Counted from the stretch's first letter, positions 29,620-39,094 are shown. The stretch: DNA of 64,000 nucleotides from Moritella dasanensis ArB 0140 (GCF_000276805.1 NZ_AKXQ01000011.1:115331-179330), one strand, 5' to 3'. Made by a program: numbers and translations. Notes: generated by a model from the letters alone, not told the origin.

Positions 29620-29639
29620 ATAACCGAAATGGAGCTTCT

Positions 29640-30557
29640 ATGAGTGTTAACTCAACGGTCACCGATAAATCAGCAATGAAAGCATTACTTAAAGGCTCAA
29701 TTGTTGCGTTGGTTACCCCGTTTAAAAATAATGAAATTGATGAACCGGCATTACGTAATCTCGTTGACTGGCATGTCGCACAGGGTACGCACGGTATTGT
29801 TGCTGTAGGCACGACTGGCGAGTGTCCAACCTTGTCATTAGAAGAACATTGTCAGATCCTTGATATCGTTGTGAGCCAAGCAGCAGGGCGTTTACCGGTT
29901 ATCGCTGGTGCAGGTTCAAACAACCCGACTGACGCGATTATGTTATCTAACCATGCACAAGCAGCAGGCGCTATCGCGACGCTACATGTGGCGGGTTATT
30001 ATAACCGTCCTTGTCAGGAAGGTTTATTCCAGCATTTTAAAGCGATTAACGATAATAATGATTTACCTATTATTGTTTACAATATTCCAGGTCGTGCGAT
30101 TGTCGATATTCAACCTGAAACGTTAGCGCGTATGGCTGAGTTGAAAAATGTGGTCGGTATTAAAGATGCGACTGGCGATTTGTCGCGTCCTTGGTTAGAG
30201 CGTCAATTGATTAAAGGTGATTTCTCTTTCCTTTCTGGCGATGACTGCACCACGGTTGCTTACAATGTGTCTGGTGGTAATGGCTTGATCTCTGTGTCTG
30301 CTAATGTAGCGCCAAAGCTGTATGCAGAAGTGCAGGAATTAACGTTCGCGGGTAAATATGTTGAAGCGAGAGAATTACAAGATCGTTTGATCACGCTGCA
30401 TAACTTAATGTTTAAAGAAACAAGTCCGGCAGGTGTGAAGTACGCAGTGTCGTTGTTAGGCTTGTGTGAACCTGAGTGCCGTTTACCTGTGATTGAATTG
30501 ACCCAAGGTACGAAAGATGAAATTCGCGCTGCTATGGTTGAACTAGAGTTAATGTAA
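29640..30557 (+). CDS. dapA: 4-hydroxy-tetrahydrodipicolinate synthase (DapA family)
   Basis: The enzyme condenses pyruvate with aspartate semialdehyde in lysine/diaminopimelate synthesis. Key residues are GTTGE (T58, T59), YYNRP (Y120, Y121), Y147 in VYNIPGR with R152 for substrate carboxylate binding, and the Schiff-base lysine K175 in GIKDATG. The body resembles alphaproteobacterial DapA (SIVALVTPFKNNEID, PVIAGAGSNN) more than E. coli DapA. It also has VAGYYN where most members have VTPYYN. The N-terminus is about 15 residues longer than usual; ATG 29640 is supported by GGAG upstream. It may have been acquired horizontally; a related aldolase function is less likely. Confidence 0.85.
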   Translation: MSVNSTVTDKSAMKALLKGSIVALVTPFKNNEIDEPALRNLVDWHVAQGTHGIVAVGTTGECPTLSLEEHCQILDIVVSQAAGRLPVIAGAGSNNPTDAIMLSNHAQAAGAIATLHVAGYYNRPCQEGLFQHFKAINDNNDLPIIVYNIPGRAIVDIQPETLARMAELKNVVGIKDATGDLSRPWLERQLIKGDFSFLSGDDCTTVAYNVSGGNGLISVSANVAPKLYAEVQELTFAGKYVEARELQDRLITLHNLMFKETSPAGVKYAVSLLGLCEPECRLPVIELTQGTKDEIRAAMVELELM

Positions 30558-30587
30558 GTTTGGTCATGTAAGGGTTTTATAAAAATG

Positions 30588-30615
30588 AAAACGGCGAGCT
30601 TAGCTCGCCGTTTTT
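30588..30615. terminator. Terminator after dapA, usable from both sides
   Basis: A 12-bp perfect stem, AAAACGGCGAGC (30588-30599) with GCTCGCCGTTTT (30603-30614), has a 3-base loop and a T-run. Confidence 0.95.
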
Positions 30616-30635
30616 GATCTTGAGTTAATAACGAT

Positions 30636-31217
30636 TTAGTTATAACCACCTTTTACAGCGCGTATTACGTAGCTGGTATTCGAACTTTCTGGTGTTGTTA
30701 GTGGCATTTCAGTACCGTCAGAAAAATCGATCACACGTAATACTAGGTGGTCATAGTTTGCATCAATACTACTGCCTTTGAATGGCGTGCTAGAGTAATA
30801 AATACTTGATAGCGTATTCGGGAACAGCGTTAAGTTAATTGTTGGAGCTGAGCAACTGCGATCCACTAAGGAACCTAATTCTTTAATATTGGGTAGTCGC
30901 CAACCTGAAATATTATTTACTTCATAAGCTGCAGCCGCGGATAGAGCATCTCCCCAGTCGATATAATTTTCAGCACCAGAGCTTGAGCAAGAGTTTGTCC
31001 CTGAAACATAAGTTTGGCCTAGGGTACATTTAGCCCAAATTAGGCTCGTACGTAAGTCGGTTACTGTGCCATTGTGATTATCAATAAATTCGAAGGTTGA
31101 ATATTCTTGATCTAATAGAGCGTCACAGTTTAAGTTAACGGGATCAGATGCTGCAAAAGTAAAAGTACTTGCAGCAAATAAAGTACTACTAATAAATAAC
31201 GATTTTGAATTTTTCAT
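30636..31217 (-). CDS. Secreted DUF1566-type protein, short
   Basis: The 193-residue product has a Sec signal peptide (about 1-22, ending TFAAS) and one DUF1566-like region: VTDLRTSLIWAKC, then WGDALSAAA, then SGWRLPNIKELGSLVD. The family is common in marine gammaproteobacteria, often as lipoproteins or fimbria-associated exported proteins, without a known function. Several cysteines suggest disulfides. It starts 11 bases after the stop of the larger DUF1566 gene, so the two form an operon. The RBS GGAG is clear. Confidence 0.75.
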   Translation of the reverse strand: MKNSKSLFISSTLFAASTFTFAASDPVNLNCDALLDQEYSTFEFIDNHNGTVTDLRTSLIWAKCTLGQTYVSGTNSCSSSGAENYIDWGDALSAAAAYEVNNISGWRLPNIKELGSLVDRSCSAPTINLTLFPNTLSSIYYSSTPFKGSSIDANYDHLVLRVIDFSDGTEMPLTTPESSNTSYVIRAVKGGYN

Positions 31218-31228
31218 CTTATTTGCTC

Positions 31229-32857
31229 CTATTCTGCTGAATCATCTGACGTAGTCACAGGGGTAAAGAACTCTATTGGTACATTGCTGCTGACGACTAA
31301 TACTCGGTGGTATTCTCGTTTATGGCAGGTATTCACGTTACCTGTTTGTAAGTTTACGCACCATGCTAACTGTTCTGAGCCTTTCACCTGATTTGATGTC
31401 CAATAAACAGGATCTGGATCCGTAGTATTAAGTGATGTACAAATAGATGTTTCATTACCACCATTATCTGTTTCAAAAGCACATTCCATACTATAGTTGT
31501 TTTCGACAATGCAATTTTTGCTGCTGCCTTTACAATCAAAGAAGTCATTATCAAGGGCATGCTCCCTTGTACCTGTAACAGCAGAGTAATCAACCACATT
31601 ATTATAATCTAGAATACTTCGTAATTGCTCAACGCTAGGTACAACCCAATTTGTTTTACCACAAGCGCCAAGTCGATTCACTTCATCTGTGTAGCTGCCG
31701 GTTGAGCAATACAGGGGTAACCCCTCGTTACGGCCTTCGCTAGGATAACCGCAAGCTTGGTTTGCATAATGTTTTCCTGGTTCGGCGCCTTCATCTAATG
31801 TTGCGTCATTTAGACTTGAATACCACCCTGGACCTGTCGTACCCAATGCTGATGGTTGCCAAGGATATTGAAAGTTGGATGCTTTATAATTTTTTTCGTC
31901 ACCCATTCTATAAACATCTGGATCACTAGGCGCTGCTTTAGCTTCATGAATGATTATATTTCGCGGACCTTTTACTTGCCAAGTTAACCCTGTAACTTCA
32001 TCTCGAACACACTCATAATTGTTACTATCTTGAACAAAAGGAGTATCGTAATTTGTAGTGTCTGCTACAACTGGTATGCCATTATTCGCTATTTTGACGA
32101 AGCGGAACCCTGCTTTGCCTTTATATTCTGAGTCATTTTCGTTCACATCAAATGCGTTTTTATAAAGTTGTTTACTATCATCTTTACTATCGCCGGTATC
32201 GGGCTCTGTTGCTGCGGAGTTGATGATGATATCAAGACCATAAGCTGCATCTTGTTGCTTATATTTATCATTAACTTGGTTTGGTATATCGAAAGAACTA
32301 CCGTCAGAGTAATTTGTAATGCCAGTGTCATTAAGATAGACATTGCCTGAGATGAGCAGGTTAAGTGTAGCTGGTTCACCAGTATTACCGGTAAATGTTA
32401 AGGACAGTGTTCGAGCGTCATATACATCATTTTTTTGGTAGGTGGTGATAGTAAGGCTTGTTGTGGTTGAGCCAACTGGAAATGTTAGAGGTGATGCATT
32501 GTTTATCGTGTAGTCTTCGCTGCTACCTTGTACGGCGGTTCCTGACATCGTGATCGTATAATCGACCGCAACATCCGGTACTTGGTCTAAAGTATATGTG
32601 AAGGTAAAAGCTTGACCACGTTGAATTATTTTTGGTGAAAAATCACCTGTCGCAGTGTAAGTTGAATCACCAGTATCACCGCCGGAACTATCATCTGAGT
32701 CATCGGCAGTATCACTACCAGAGCTATCTCCTGAATCATCACCTGTGCTATCGCTACTATTCTTACCGTTAGAAGCGTCTAAATTGTCACTGCCACAGCC
32801 TGTTAGGCCAAGAGACAGCAGAAACACAGCTAAGAAACTTAACTTTTTTAAGTGCAT
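31229..32857 (-). CDS. DUF1566-type lipoprotein with Ser/Asp linker and Calx-beta-like domain
   Basis: The 542-residue protein starts with a lipoprotein signal (LSLGLTGC, acylated C21), followed by G-S, so outer-membrane sorting is expected. A Ser/Asp/Gly-rich low-complexity linker spans about 25-68. A beta-sandwich resembling Calx-beta repeats (about 75-170) and a C-terminal DUF1566-like region with WQVKGPR, NWVVPSVEQLRSI and many paired cysteines follow. The acidic linker and Calx-like part suggest a calcium-rich extracellular setting. No specific function is known. It is divergent from oxyR, and the short DUF1566 gene follows it. Confidence 0.72.
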   Translation of the reverse strand: MHLKKLSFLAVFLLSLGLTGCGSDNLDASNGKNSSDSTGDDSGDSSGSDTADDSDDSSGGDTGDSTYTATGDFSPKIIQRGQAFTFTYTLDQVPDVAVDYTITMSGTAVQGSSEDYTINNASPLTFPVGSTTTSLTITTYQKNDVYDARTLSLTFTGNTGEPATLNLLISGNVYLNDTGITNYSDGSSFDIPNQVNDKYKQQDAAYGLDIIINSAATEPDTGDSKDDSKQLYKNAFDVNENDSEYKGKAGFRFVKIANNGIPVVADTTNYDTPFVQDSNNYECVRDEVTGLTWQVKGPRNIIIHEAKAAPSDPDVYRMGDEKNYKASNFQYPWQPSALGTTGPGWYSSLNDATLDEGAEPGKHYANQACGYPSEGRNEGLPLYCSTGSYTDEVNRLGACGKTNWVVPSVEQLRSILDYNNVVDYSAVTGTREHALDNDFFDCKGSSKNCIVENNYSMECAFETDNGGNETSICTSLNTTDPDPVYWTSNQVKGSEQLAWCVNLQTGNVNTCHKREYHRVLVVSSNVPIEFFTPVTTSDDSAE

Positions 32858-33158
32858 ATAAAATCCTTGTTATTGCTACAACAGTAATCCGTTACTGAAT
32901 AATTGTGCTTTATTGTTGTATAAAAAATACATTGATGAATATTGTTATCAATATGTTAATTTAAAACAATGCCACGATAGTACCTAGAATTTAAACGGCT
33001 GAGAAGTACAAATTGTCATAAATGATTATAATTATTATCTTTATGCGTAATTAATGGCGATTTTCATTATTAATAGTGTGGTTAACGTGATTTCATTGAT
33101 AGTATATATAAATCAGTAATTGGTATTTAATTGTTTTTACCGTTTGAGTTGGGTTGAT
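32858..33158. other. Divergent intergenic region, DUF1566 operon / oxyR
   Basis: This AT-rich stretch of 301 bases must hold the promoters for both directions. I can point to no clear operator, hairpin or small ORF in it. OxyR autoregulation is likely from family knowledge, but I do not see an unambiguous OxyR site. Confidence 0.5.
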
Positions 33159-34055
33159 ATGAATTTAAGAGATTTAGAATATTTAGTTGCGTTGCAAGAA
33201 TTGAAGCATTTTAGGAAAGCAGCTGAAAAGTGTTTTGTTAGTCAGCCAACGCTGAGTGGACAGATCCGTAAACTAGAAGATGAACTGGATGTCATTTTAA
33301 TCGAACGCACTTCAAGAAAGGTATTGTTTACCCCAGCTGGAGATCAAATCGCAGATCAAGCACGTCGGGTATTATTAGAATCGAAAGCGATTAAAGAAAT
33401 TGCCAAGAGTTATGCCAGCCCGACCGCTGGGGCAATACACATTGGTTTGATCCCAACTGTTGCTCCCTATTTGCTGCCACTCATCGTGCCATCGATGAAA
33501 AATCAGTTTCCTGACTTAGATATGTTTTTACATGAAAACCAAACCCATGAGTTATTAAAGCAATTGGATGAAGGTGAGCTGGATTGCCTGCTATTAGCCT
33601 ACTTACCAGGTATGGAAAAATACGGTCATATTGAATTATACAAAGAGCCATTAGAACTGATTATTCCGAGTTCACATCGCTTTAAAGGTCGTGAGCGTGT
33701 TGATTTGTCTGAGTTGCGCGGCGAGCATGTGCTGATGTTGGAAGATGGTCATTGCCTACGTGATCAAGCGATGGATTATTGCTTTACCGCGGGCGCTGAA
33801 GAAGATCAGAGTTTTAAAGCCACGAGCTTAGAAACCCTACGTCATATGATTGCCGCTGAAGCGGGGGTGACATTATTACCGCATCTGGCTATTCCACGTA
33901 CTCGATTTACCGAAGGTGTAGAGTACATTAAATTTGTCGAACCTGAGCCAACGCGAAAAATTGTCTTACTGTATCGTAAAGGCTCTGTAAGACGTCCTTG
34001 TTTTAATGACATAGCCCAACTGATTAATAAGAAAGTAACAGCAACGATCGTTTAG
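33159..34055 (+). CDS. oxyR: Hydrogen-peroxide-sensing LysR-type regulator
   Basis: OxyR activates peroxide-defence genes when its cysteines form a disulfide. ATG 33159 is chosen because the product then begins MNLRDLEYLVAL like E. coli OxyR and the redox cysteines in GHCLRDQAMDYC fall at C199 and C208, exactly the E. coli positions. The N-terminal winged HTH includes FRKAAEKCFVSQPTLSGQIRKLE. The length of 298 residues is normal. A strong convergent terminator separates it from mrcA. No katG, ahpC or dps neighbour is present. Confidence 0.95.
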   Translation: MNLRDLEYLVALQELKHFRKAAEKCFVSQPTLSGQIRKLEDELDVILIERTSRKVLFTPAGDQIADQARRVLLESKAIKEIAKSYASPTAGAIHIGLIPTVAPYLLPLIVPSMKNQFPDLDMFLHENQTHELLKQLDEGELDCLLLAYLPGMEKYGHIELYKEPLELIIPSSHRFKGRERVDLSELRGEHVLMLEDGHCLRDQAMDYCFTAGAEEDQSFKATSLETLRHMIAAEAGVTLLPHLAIPRTRFTEGVEYIKFVEPEPTRKIVLLYRKGSVRRPCFNDIAQLINKKVTATIV

Positions 34056-34083
34056 CTGCTCTGATACACAAAGTCGATATATG

Positions 34084-34122
34084 AAAATGGCGCTACTTTT
34101 AAAAAAGTAGCGCCATTTTTTT
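34084..34122. terminator. Bidirectional terminator between oxyR and mrcA
   Basis: AAAATGGCGCTACTTTT (34084-34100) pairs perfectly with AAAAGTAGCGCCATTTT (34103-34119), flanked by As and Ts. Confidence 0.95.
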
Positions 34123-34146
34123 ACCAACTAATCTTAACGATAAAGA

Positions 34147-36732
34147 TTAAAACAAGTCATCGAGTGACTCTTCAGCTTCTTCACTGTGTTCATCTATTTG
34201 ATCGAATGACGAGTCAGAATCTTGATTATTCACATACTCCGTTGGTTCGGTACCTTGAATAAAGTACTCAAAACGTGAAGTATAATCTGATTTACGAGTG
34301 AGTAAGCCTGATTCACGATCGATACGCACTTGGACAATATCTTTCGGCATTATATTCGGGCGCTCTGGTACCCCTTTAAGCGCTACTTTCATGAATTCAA
34401 TCCAAGCCGGTTGTGCTGTTTTAGCGCCTGCTTCACCACCATTAATCTGGTGTTTATCCAGATTGATATTGCGGCTAACACGGCCTAATTCACGGCTATG
34501 GTTATCAAATCCAATCCAGCTGGTGGCAGATAAGTCGGGATTGAAACCCGAGAACCAAGCATCTTTTGCTTCGTTTGTCGTCCCGGTTTTACCACCAATG
34601 TCGTGGCGTTTTAGTCCTGCCGCTGCACGCCAGCCTGTACCGTTCCAACCGGTTTTGTGACGCCAGCTACCACCACCCCAAATCACACTCGCCATTACTT
34701 CACGCATTAAGAACGCATTTTGTTCAGTGATAATACGCGGTGCTAATTGTTGCGAACCATAAGGTGCAATATCACATTTTGCTAGCGTATCACCTTCGAT
34801 TGCTAACCAATGTTCAGGGTTATCTGTGCCCAATGCGATTTGTTTTTCACATTCTAAACAAGCTTGTTTTGGTGTTGCTTGATACAGTAATTCACCGTTA
34901 GCGTCTTCAATGCGATCGATAAAGTAAGGGTCAACTTTAAAACCACCATTGGCAAAAGTTGCAAATGCAACCGCAACTTCTAAAGGTGTCAACGATGCTG
35001 AGCCCAGTGATAATGATTCATCACGGGGTAACTTGGCTTTATCAAAACCAAAACGTGACATGTAATTAATGGCGTTGTTTAAACCGACTTGACGGAATAC
35101 ACGCACTGACATGACATTTTTTGACTGCGCTAAGCCTAAACGGAAGCGGGTTGGACCATTGTACGTTGGCGGTGAATTTTTTGGTCTCCACGCGGTACCC
35201 GCACGCTTATCGCGTTGGTTTATCGGCGCATCATTGATGAGTGTCGCAAGTGTTGCGCCTTGTGCTAAACCAGCAGAGTAGACAAACGGTTTGATGTTTG
35301 AACCAATTTGACGTTCGGCTTGAGTAACACGGTTAAATTTACTTTGCTGGTAATTAAACCCACCGACTAAGGCTTCAACAGCACCGTCATTATTATCAAT
35401 GGCGATGAAAGCAGAGCTGACGTCAGGGATCTGGCCTAACATCCATTGTGCAGCTTGTTCAGCTGGCTGCGTTGTTACTGGCATCGGACGTAATAATACG
35501 ATATCACCAGCACTGACAATTTCAGCCGCTGTTTGTGGCGCTGGACCTTGTTTCTTATCGGAAATAAATGGACGTGCCCATTTCAATCCATCCCAACTAA
35601 CCGTCACTTGCTCGCCATTCGCCAATAATGCTTCGACGGTTTGGTCTTTTACTGCCGTAATAACGGCTGGCTGTAGCGGTTTATAACTCGGTTTATCTTT
35701 TAATAATAATAACAGCTCTTCGGTACTCACTACTGCATCATTGGTCCAGGCTTGGCCCAGTGGACCACGATAGCCATGACGTAAATCATAATTAAGTACG
35801 TTGTTAATGAGTGCGTTTGTTGCTGCCGTTTGGCGACCGCTATGTACTGTGGTGTAGACGTTTAAACCTTGAGAATAAGCTTTGTCTTCACCGTAGCGTG
35901 CGATCATTTCACTGCGGACCATTTCAGCTAAATAAGGCGCTGATAACTCAATTTCTGCACCGTGATATTTCGCAGTAATCGGCGCGTTCGTCGCTTCGTC
36001 AAATTGTGCACGGGTGATATATTGTTCGTCAAGCATACGCAGTAATACGACATGACGACGGGCTTTAGCACGCTTTGGTGAGCGAATCGGATTTAATGCC
36101 GAGGGTGCTTTTGGTAAACCGGCAATGATGGCCATTTGCGCTAAAGTTAATTCGTCGAGTGTTTTACCGTAATAAACTTGTGCTGCCGCGCCGATACCAA
36201 ACGAGCGATAACCCAATGGGATCTTATTCAGGTATAAAGTTAATATCTCATCTTTGGACAGGTTTTGTTCAATATGCCAGGCTAAAAATATTTCTTTAAT
36301 CTTACGAATAAAGGTCTTTTCGCGTGTTAAAAAGAAGTTTCGTGCAACCTGCTGGGTAATGGTACTCGCGCCTTGCTTACGTTCACCCGTCATGATCATG
36401 ACTGTGGCTGCACGCACAATGCCGATTGGATCGATGCCCGGATGGCTATAAAAACGATTATCTTCAGTAGCCAAAAAAGCCTTGATCATCAAGGGTGGGA
36501 CATCATCAATCTCGATAGGGATACGACGTTTTTCACCAAATTGAGAGATCAGTTTACCATCTTGGCTAAAGACCTTCATTGGGGTTTGTAATTGGATTGT
36601 TCTTAATGTGGTGACATCAGGCAGCTCTGGCTTAATATAGAAATATAGTGCAATGATGCTTCCTACACCGAGCAGTCCGCTAACTAATAAAAATACGGAT
36701 AATCGTTTAATCCATTTCACAATAATGCTCAC
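34147..36732 (-). CDS. mrcA: Penicillin-binding protein 1A
   Basis: PBP1A is a bifunctional peptidoglycan synthase of the inner membrane. It has a short cytoplasmic N-terminus and one helix (about 10-33), a glycosyltransferase domain with catalytic E90 (ATEDNRF), an OB-like insert, and a transpeptidase domain with the GSNIKP serine motif (S478, K481), SKN (537-539) and GGKTGTTN. The acidic C-terminal tail is rich in Ser/Glu/Asp. It is 861 residues, close to E. coli. The divergent pilM operon next to it is the standard gammaproteobacterial arrangement. Confidence 0.96.
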   Translation of the reverse strand: MSIIVKWIKRLSVFLLVSGLLGVGSIIALYFYIKPELPDVTTLRTIQLQTPMKVFSQDGKLISQFGEKRRIPIEIDDVPPLMIKAFLATEDNRFYSHPGIDPIGIVRAATVMIMTGERKQGASTITQQVARNFFLTREKTFIRKIKEIFLAWHIEQNLSKDEILTLYLNKIPLGYRSFGIGAAAQVYYGKTLDELTLAQMAIIAGLPKAPSALNPIRSPKRAKARRHVVLLRMLDEQYITRAQFDEATNAPITAKYHGAEIELSAPYLAEMVRSEMIARYGEDKAYSQGLNVYTTVHSGRQTAATNALINNVLNYDLRHGYRGPLGQAWTNDAVVSTEELLLLLKDKPSYKPLQPAVITAVKDQTVEALLANGEQVTVSWDGLKWARPFISDKKQGPAPQTAAEIVSAGDIVLLRPMPVTTQPAEQAAQWMLGQIPDVSSAFIAIDNNDGAVEALVGGFNYQQSKFNRVTQAERQIGSNIKPFVYSAGLAQGATLATLINDAPINQRDKRAGTAWRPKNSPPTYNGPTRFRLGLAQSKNVMSVRVFRQVGLNNAINYMSRFGFDKAKLPRDESLSLGSASLTPLEVAVAFATFANGGFKVDPYFIDRIEDANGELLYQATPKQACLECEKQIALGTDNPEHWLAIEGDTLAKCDIAPYGSQQLAPRIITEQNAFLMREVMASVIWGGGSWRHKTGWNGTGWRAAAGLKRHDIGGKTGTTNEAKDAWFSGFNPDLSATSWIGFDNHSRELGRVSRNINLDKHQINGGEAGAKTAQPAWIEFMKVALKGVPERPNIMPKDIVQVRIDRESGLLTRKSDYTSRFEYFIQGTEPTEYVNNQDSDSSFDQIDEHSEEAEESLDDLF

Positions 36733-36892
36733 TATAATTTCTTAATAATCGATCATTATATCTCTGTTTTGTGAATTAGTACGAGTTCTTTATGATGGAC
36801 CTCAGAGATTTAAGTCTGTATGCTTTCTTTTGCAACAATTAATTAACAAGTAGTTAACAATTCAAAGCCATTACATAGAGTTGAAGATCATT

Positions 36893-37960
36893 ATGCTAAA
36901 GCTGTTTAAAAGGAATCAGACAGTGGCAATGATCGGAGTTGATTTTGGATCATCTTCCGTAAAAGCCCTCGCGCTGTCTAAGCGATCAGAGCATTATGTG
37001 ATAGATATGGTATCAGAGGTAGCAACGCCAAAAGGATGTGTCGTTGATCACCAATTGCAAGATATAGAAGCATTAACCAATGTATTGCAACAGGTGCGTC
37101 AAGATTTCCCTTTACGTTATAAACAAGCTGCTACTGCCGTATCTGGCACAAATGTTATTACGAAAATTATATATGTTGATACTGACCTTTCTGGCCCAGA
37201 GCTGGAAATGCACATTGAATTGGAAGCGGAAAGTTTAATTCCTTTCCCGCTCGATGAGATTAGTCTCGATTTTGAAATATTAGGTATCAACGACAATAAT
37301 CCTAGCAAGCACAATGTGCTATTGAGCGCGACTCGCACGGAAAGCGTCACCTCATTAGCTGGTTGCTTGGAAGAAAATGATTTTATCCCGAAAATTGTCG
37401 ATGTGGCTGCACATGCATTAGCGCGATCTCACGATTTGTATTTACGCTTGGTTGATCTACAAGATGATAGCAAAGTGGTGGCTGCGATTGATATTGGCAC
37501 CAACATGACCATTTTTTCAATGCTGCATCAGGGCGAGTCTATTTATTCTCGGGTACAAAATTTTGGTGGCGAGAACTACACGCGCACCATTAGCGATCAT
37601 TACTCGTTGAAACGTGACGAAGCTGAAAAAATGAAGCTCGCGCAACAATTACCACTGGATTACGATATTGATGTATTAGCGCCTTATATTACGGCCTGCA
37701 TACAGCAGATTCGTCGTAATGTGCAGTTGTTCACTAACTCAGGTACTTTGCAGAAGATAGATATGATCACCCTGAGTGGTGGTTCTGCATTAATCATGGA
37801 GTTGGCTCAGCAAGTGGAAAACGAGCTAGGCATCACCACGCGAGTGGCGAATCCTTTTGCCCAGTTTAACTATGCTGAAGATGTCGAAGATAAAGAACGT
37901 TTAATCGCCAACGGACCCCGTTACATGGTCGCTCTTGGTTTAGCGATGAGGGCGTTATAA
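36893..37960 (+). CDS. pilM: Type IV pilus assembly protein PilM
   Basis: PilM is the cytoplasmic, actin-like ATP-binding protein of the type IV pilus alignment complex and binds the N-terminus of PilN. The actin-like phosphate motifs are visible: MIGVDFGSSSVKALAL near the start and VVAAIDIGTNMTIFSM near residue 200. ATG 36893 is preferred to a TTG four codons earlier. It is the first gene of pilMNOPQ; its stop overlaps the pilN start by one base (TAATG). Confidence 0.93.
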   Translation: MLKLFKRNQTVAMIGVDFGSSSVKALALSKRSEHYVIDMVSEVATPKGCVVDHQLQDIEALTNVLQQVRQDFPLRYKQAATAVSGTNVITKIIYVDTDLSGPELEMHIELEAESLIPFPLDEISLDFEILGINDNNPSKHNVLLSATRTESVTSLAGCLEENDFIPKIVDVAAHALARSHDLYLRLVDLQDDSKVVAAIDIGTNMTIFSMLHQGESIYSRVQNFGGENYTRTISDHYSLKRDEAEKMKLAQQLPLDYDIDVLAPYITACIQQIRRNVQLFTNSGTLQKIDMITLSGGSALIMELAQQVENELGITTRVANPFAQFNYAEDVEDKERLIANGPRYMVALGLAMRAL

Positions 37961-38514
37961 TGTCAAATATTAATTTATTACCCTGGCGAGAAGCCGACAA
38001 AAATCTTCGAAAGCAACGCTTTTTCACTTTAAGTGGCATGAGTCTTGGCGCGACGTTATTCGTCATGATCATGCTGGATATGGTGATTGGCGGATTTGTC
38101 GACAACCAAAAACAGCGCAATGCCTTGTTGATGCAAGAGATGCAGGTCATCGATGTCAAGTTGGGTAAAATTAAAGAGTTACGTGGACGTAAAGATAAAC
38201 TCCAAGAACGTATTGATTTAATTCAAAGCTTACAGCGCAGCCGTAATACGCCTACCCACTTAATGAATACCTTACCTCAATTGGTACCTGCAGGTGTAAA
38301 CCTAGGCAAGTTAACCTTCAAAAATGACATTATTAAGATTAATGGCACCAGTGATTCTAATACGCGTCTGGCGGTATTACTGCGTAATATTGAAGAATCA
38401 ATCTGGCTGAGTGAGGGGGAACTCGATTCTATTGTAGCCCTGCCTGGAGAAGAAGGTAATCGTTTCGAAATGCGCTTTTCGGTAACGCCGATGAAGACAG
38501 AAGGGGGCAGCTAA
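37960..38514 (+). CDS. pilN: Type IV pilus assembly protein PilN
   Basis: This is an inner-membrane protein of the alignment complex. The N-terminal motif INLLPWREADKNLRKQRF, which docks PilM, is followed by one helix (about 27-46) and a periplasmic part with a coiled coil and ferredoxin-like fold. The length of 184 residues is normal. It overlaps pilM by one base and pilO begins one base after its stop, indicating tight translational coupling. Confidence 0.93.
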   Translation: MSNINLLPWREADKNLRKQRFFTLSGMSLGATLFVMIMLDMVIGGFVDNQKQRNALLMQEMQVIDVKLGKIKELRGRKDKLQERIDLIQSLQRSRNTPTHLMNTLPQLVPAGVNLGKLTFKNDIIKINGTSDSNTRLAVLLRNIEESIWLSEGELDSIVALPGEEGNRFEMRFSVTPMKTEGGS

Positions 38515-38515
38515 G

Positions 38516-39094
38516 ATGAATTTACAAGAACTTAATGAACTTGATCTTGAAGATTTAGGCAATTGGCCTAAACCAGCAAAAATAGCCGTTAATATTATTT
38601 TTGTAGTGTTAATTGCGGGGTTATTCTATTGGATGGTTATCGCGTCGTCGTTACAAACGCTGGAAAATATTGAAAAGAAAGAAGCCAGTTTAAAATTACA
38701 GTTTGAAGCTAAAGCCAGACTTGCTGGCAATTTAAGTTTATATACTGACCAAATGTCGGAGATGGAAAATTTATTTAATCACATGCTTAGGCAGTTGCCA
38801 TCGAAAAGTGAGACTGCAGGATTGCTCGATGATTTGAGTTATATTGGTCAGCATAACGGTTTGCAACTGCGCAAATTTAAATGGTTACAAGAAGTAAAAC
38901 GAGATTTCTCTTATGAAGTACCTGTGAGTCTTGAGGTGATTGGTACTTTTCATCAACTTGGTCAGTTTACCAGTGACATCGCCGCATTACCGCGGATTGT
39001 AACACTCGAAGATTTTACGATTACTAAACTGCAAGGGGAATTGCTGAAAGTAAATATGATTGCCCGTACCTATCGTTATAAGGGGGATAAATGA
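38516..39094 (+). CDS. pilO: Type IV pilus assembly protein PilO
   Basis: PilO forms the periplasmic heterodimer with PilN. The N-terminus is cytoplasmic and acidic (NELDLEDLGNWPKPAKIAV), followed by a helix at about 24-44, a coiled coil and a C-terminal globular domain. It is 192 residues, and its stop overlaps the pilP start by four bases (ATGA), consistent with coupled translation. Confidence 0.92.
   Translation: MNLQELNELDLEDLGNWPKPAKIAVNIIFVVLIAGLFYWMVIASSLQTLENIEKKEASLKLQFEAKARLAGNLSLYTDQMSEMENLFNHMLRQLPSKSETAGLLDDLSYIGQHNGLQLRKFKWLQEVKRDFSYEVPVSLEVIGTFHQLGQFTSDIAALPRIVTLEDFTITKLQGELLKVNMIARTYRYKGDK

Larger units (their letters stand above)
29485..29639 (+). promoter_or_regulatory. Attenuator-like leader upstream of dapA
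   Basis: Between the MITE-like element and dapA three structures follow one another. First, CACATGCT (29494-29501) pairs with AGCATGTG (29549-29556), spanning a short ORF. Second, TCGAG (29559-29563) can pair with CTCGA (29587-29591) as an antiterminator. Third, a terminator (29584-29614) reuses the same CTCGA arm. Mutually exclusive use of one arm is the classic attenuation design. A lysine riboswitch is not recognised. The assignment is by inspection only. Confidence 0.5.

Noticed and set aside
29303..29639. A lysine riboswitch before dapA
   Set aside because: I could not match the multi-helix lysine-aptamer layout; the segment is too short and AT-rich, and the leader ORF plus terminator explain it better.
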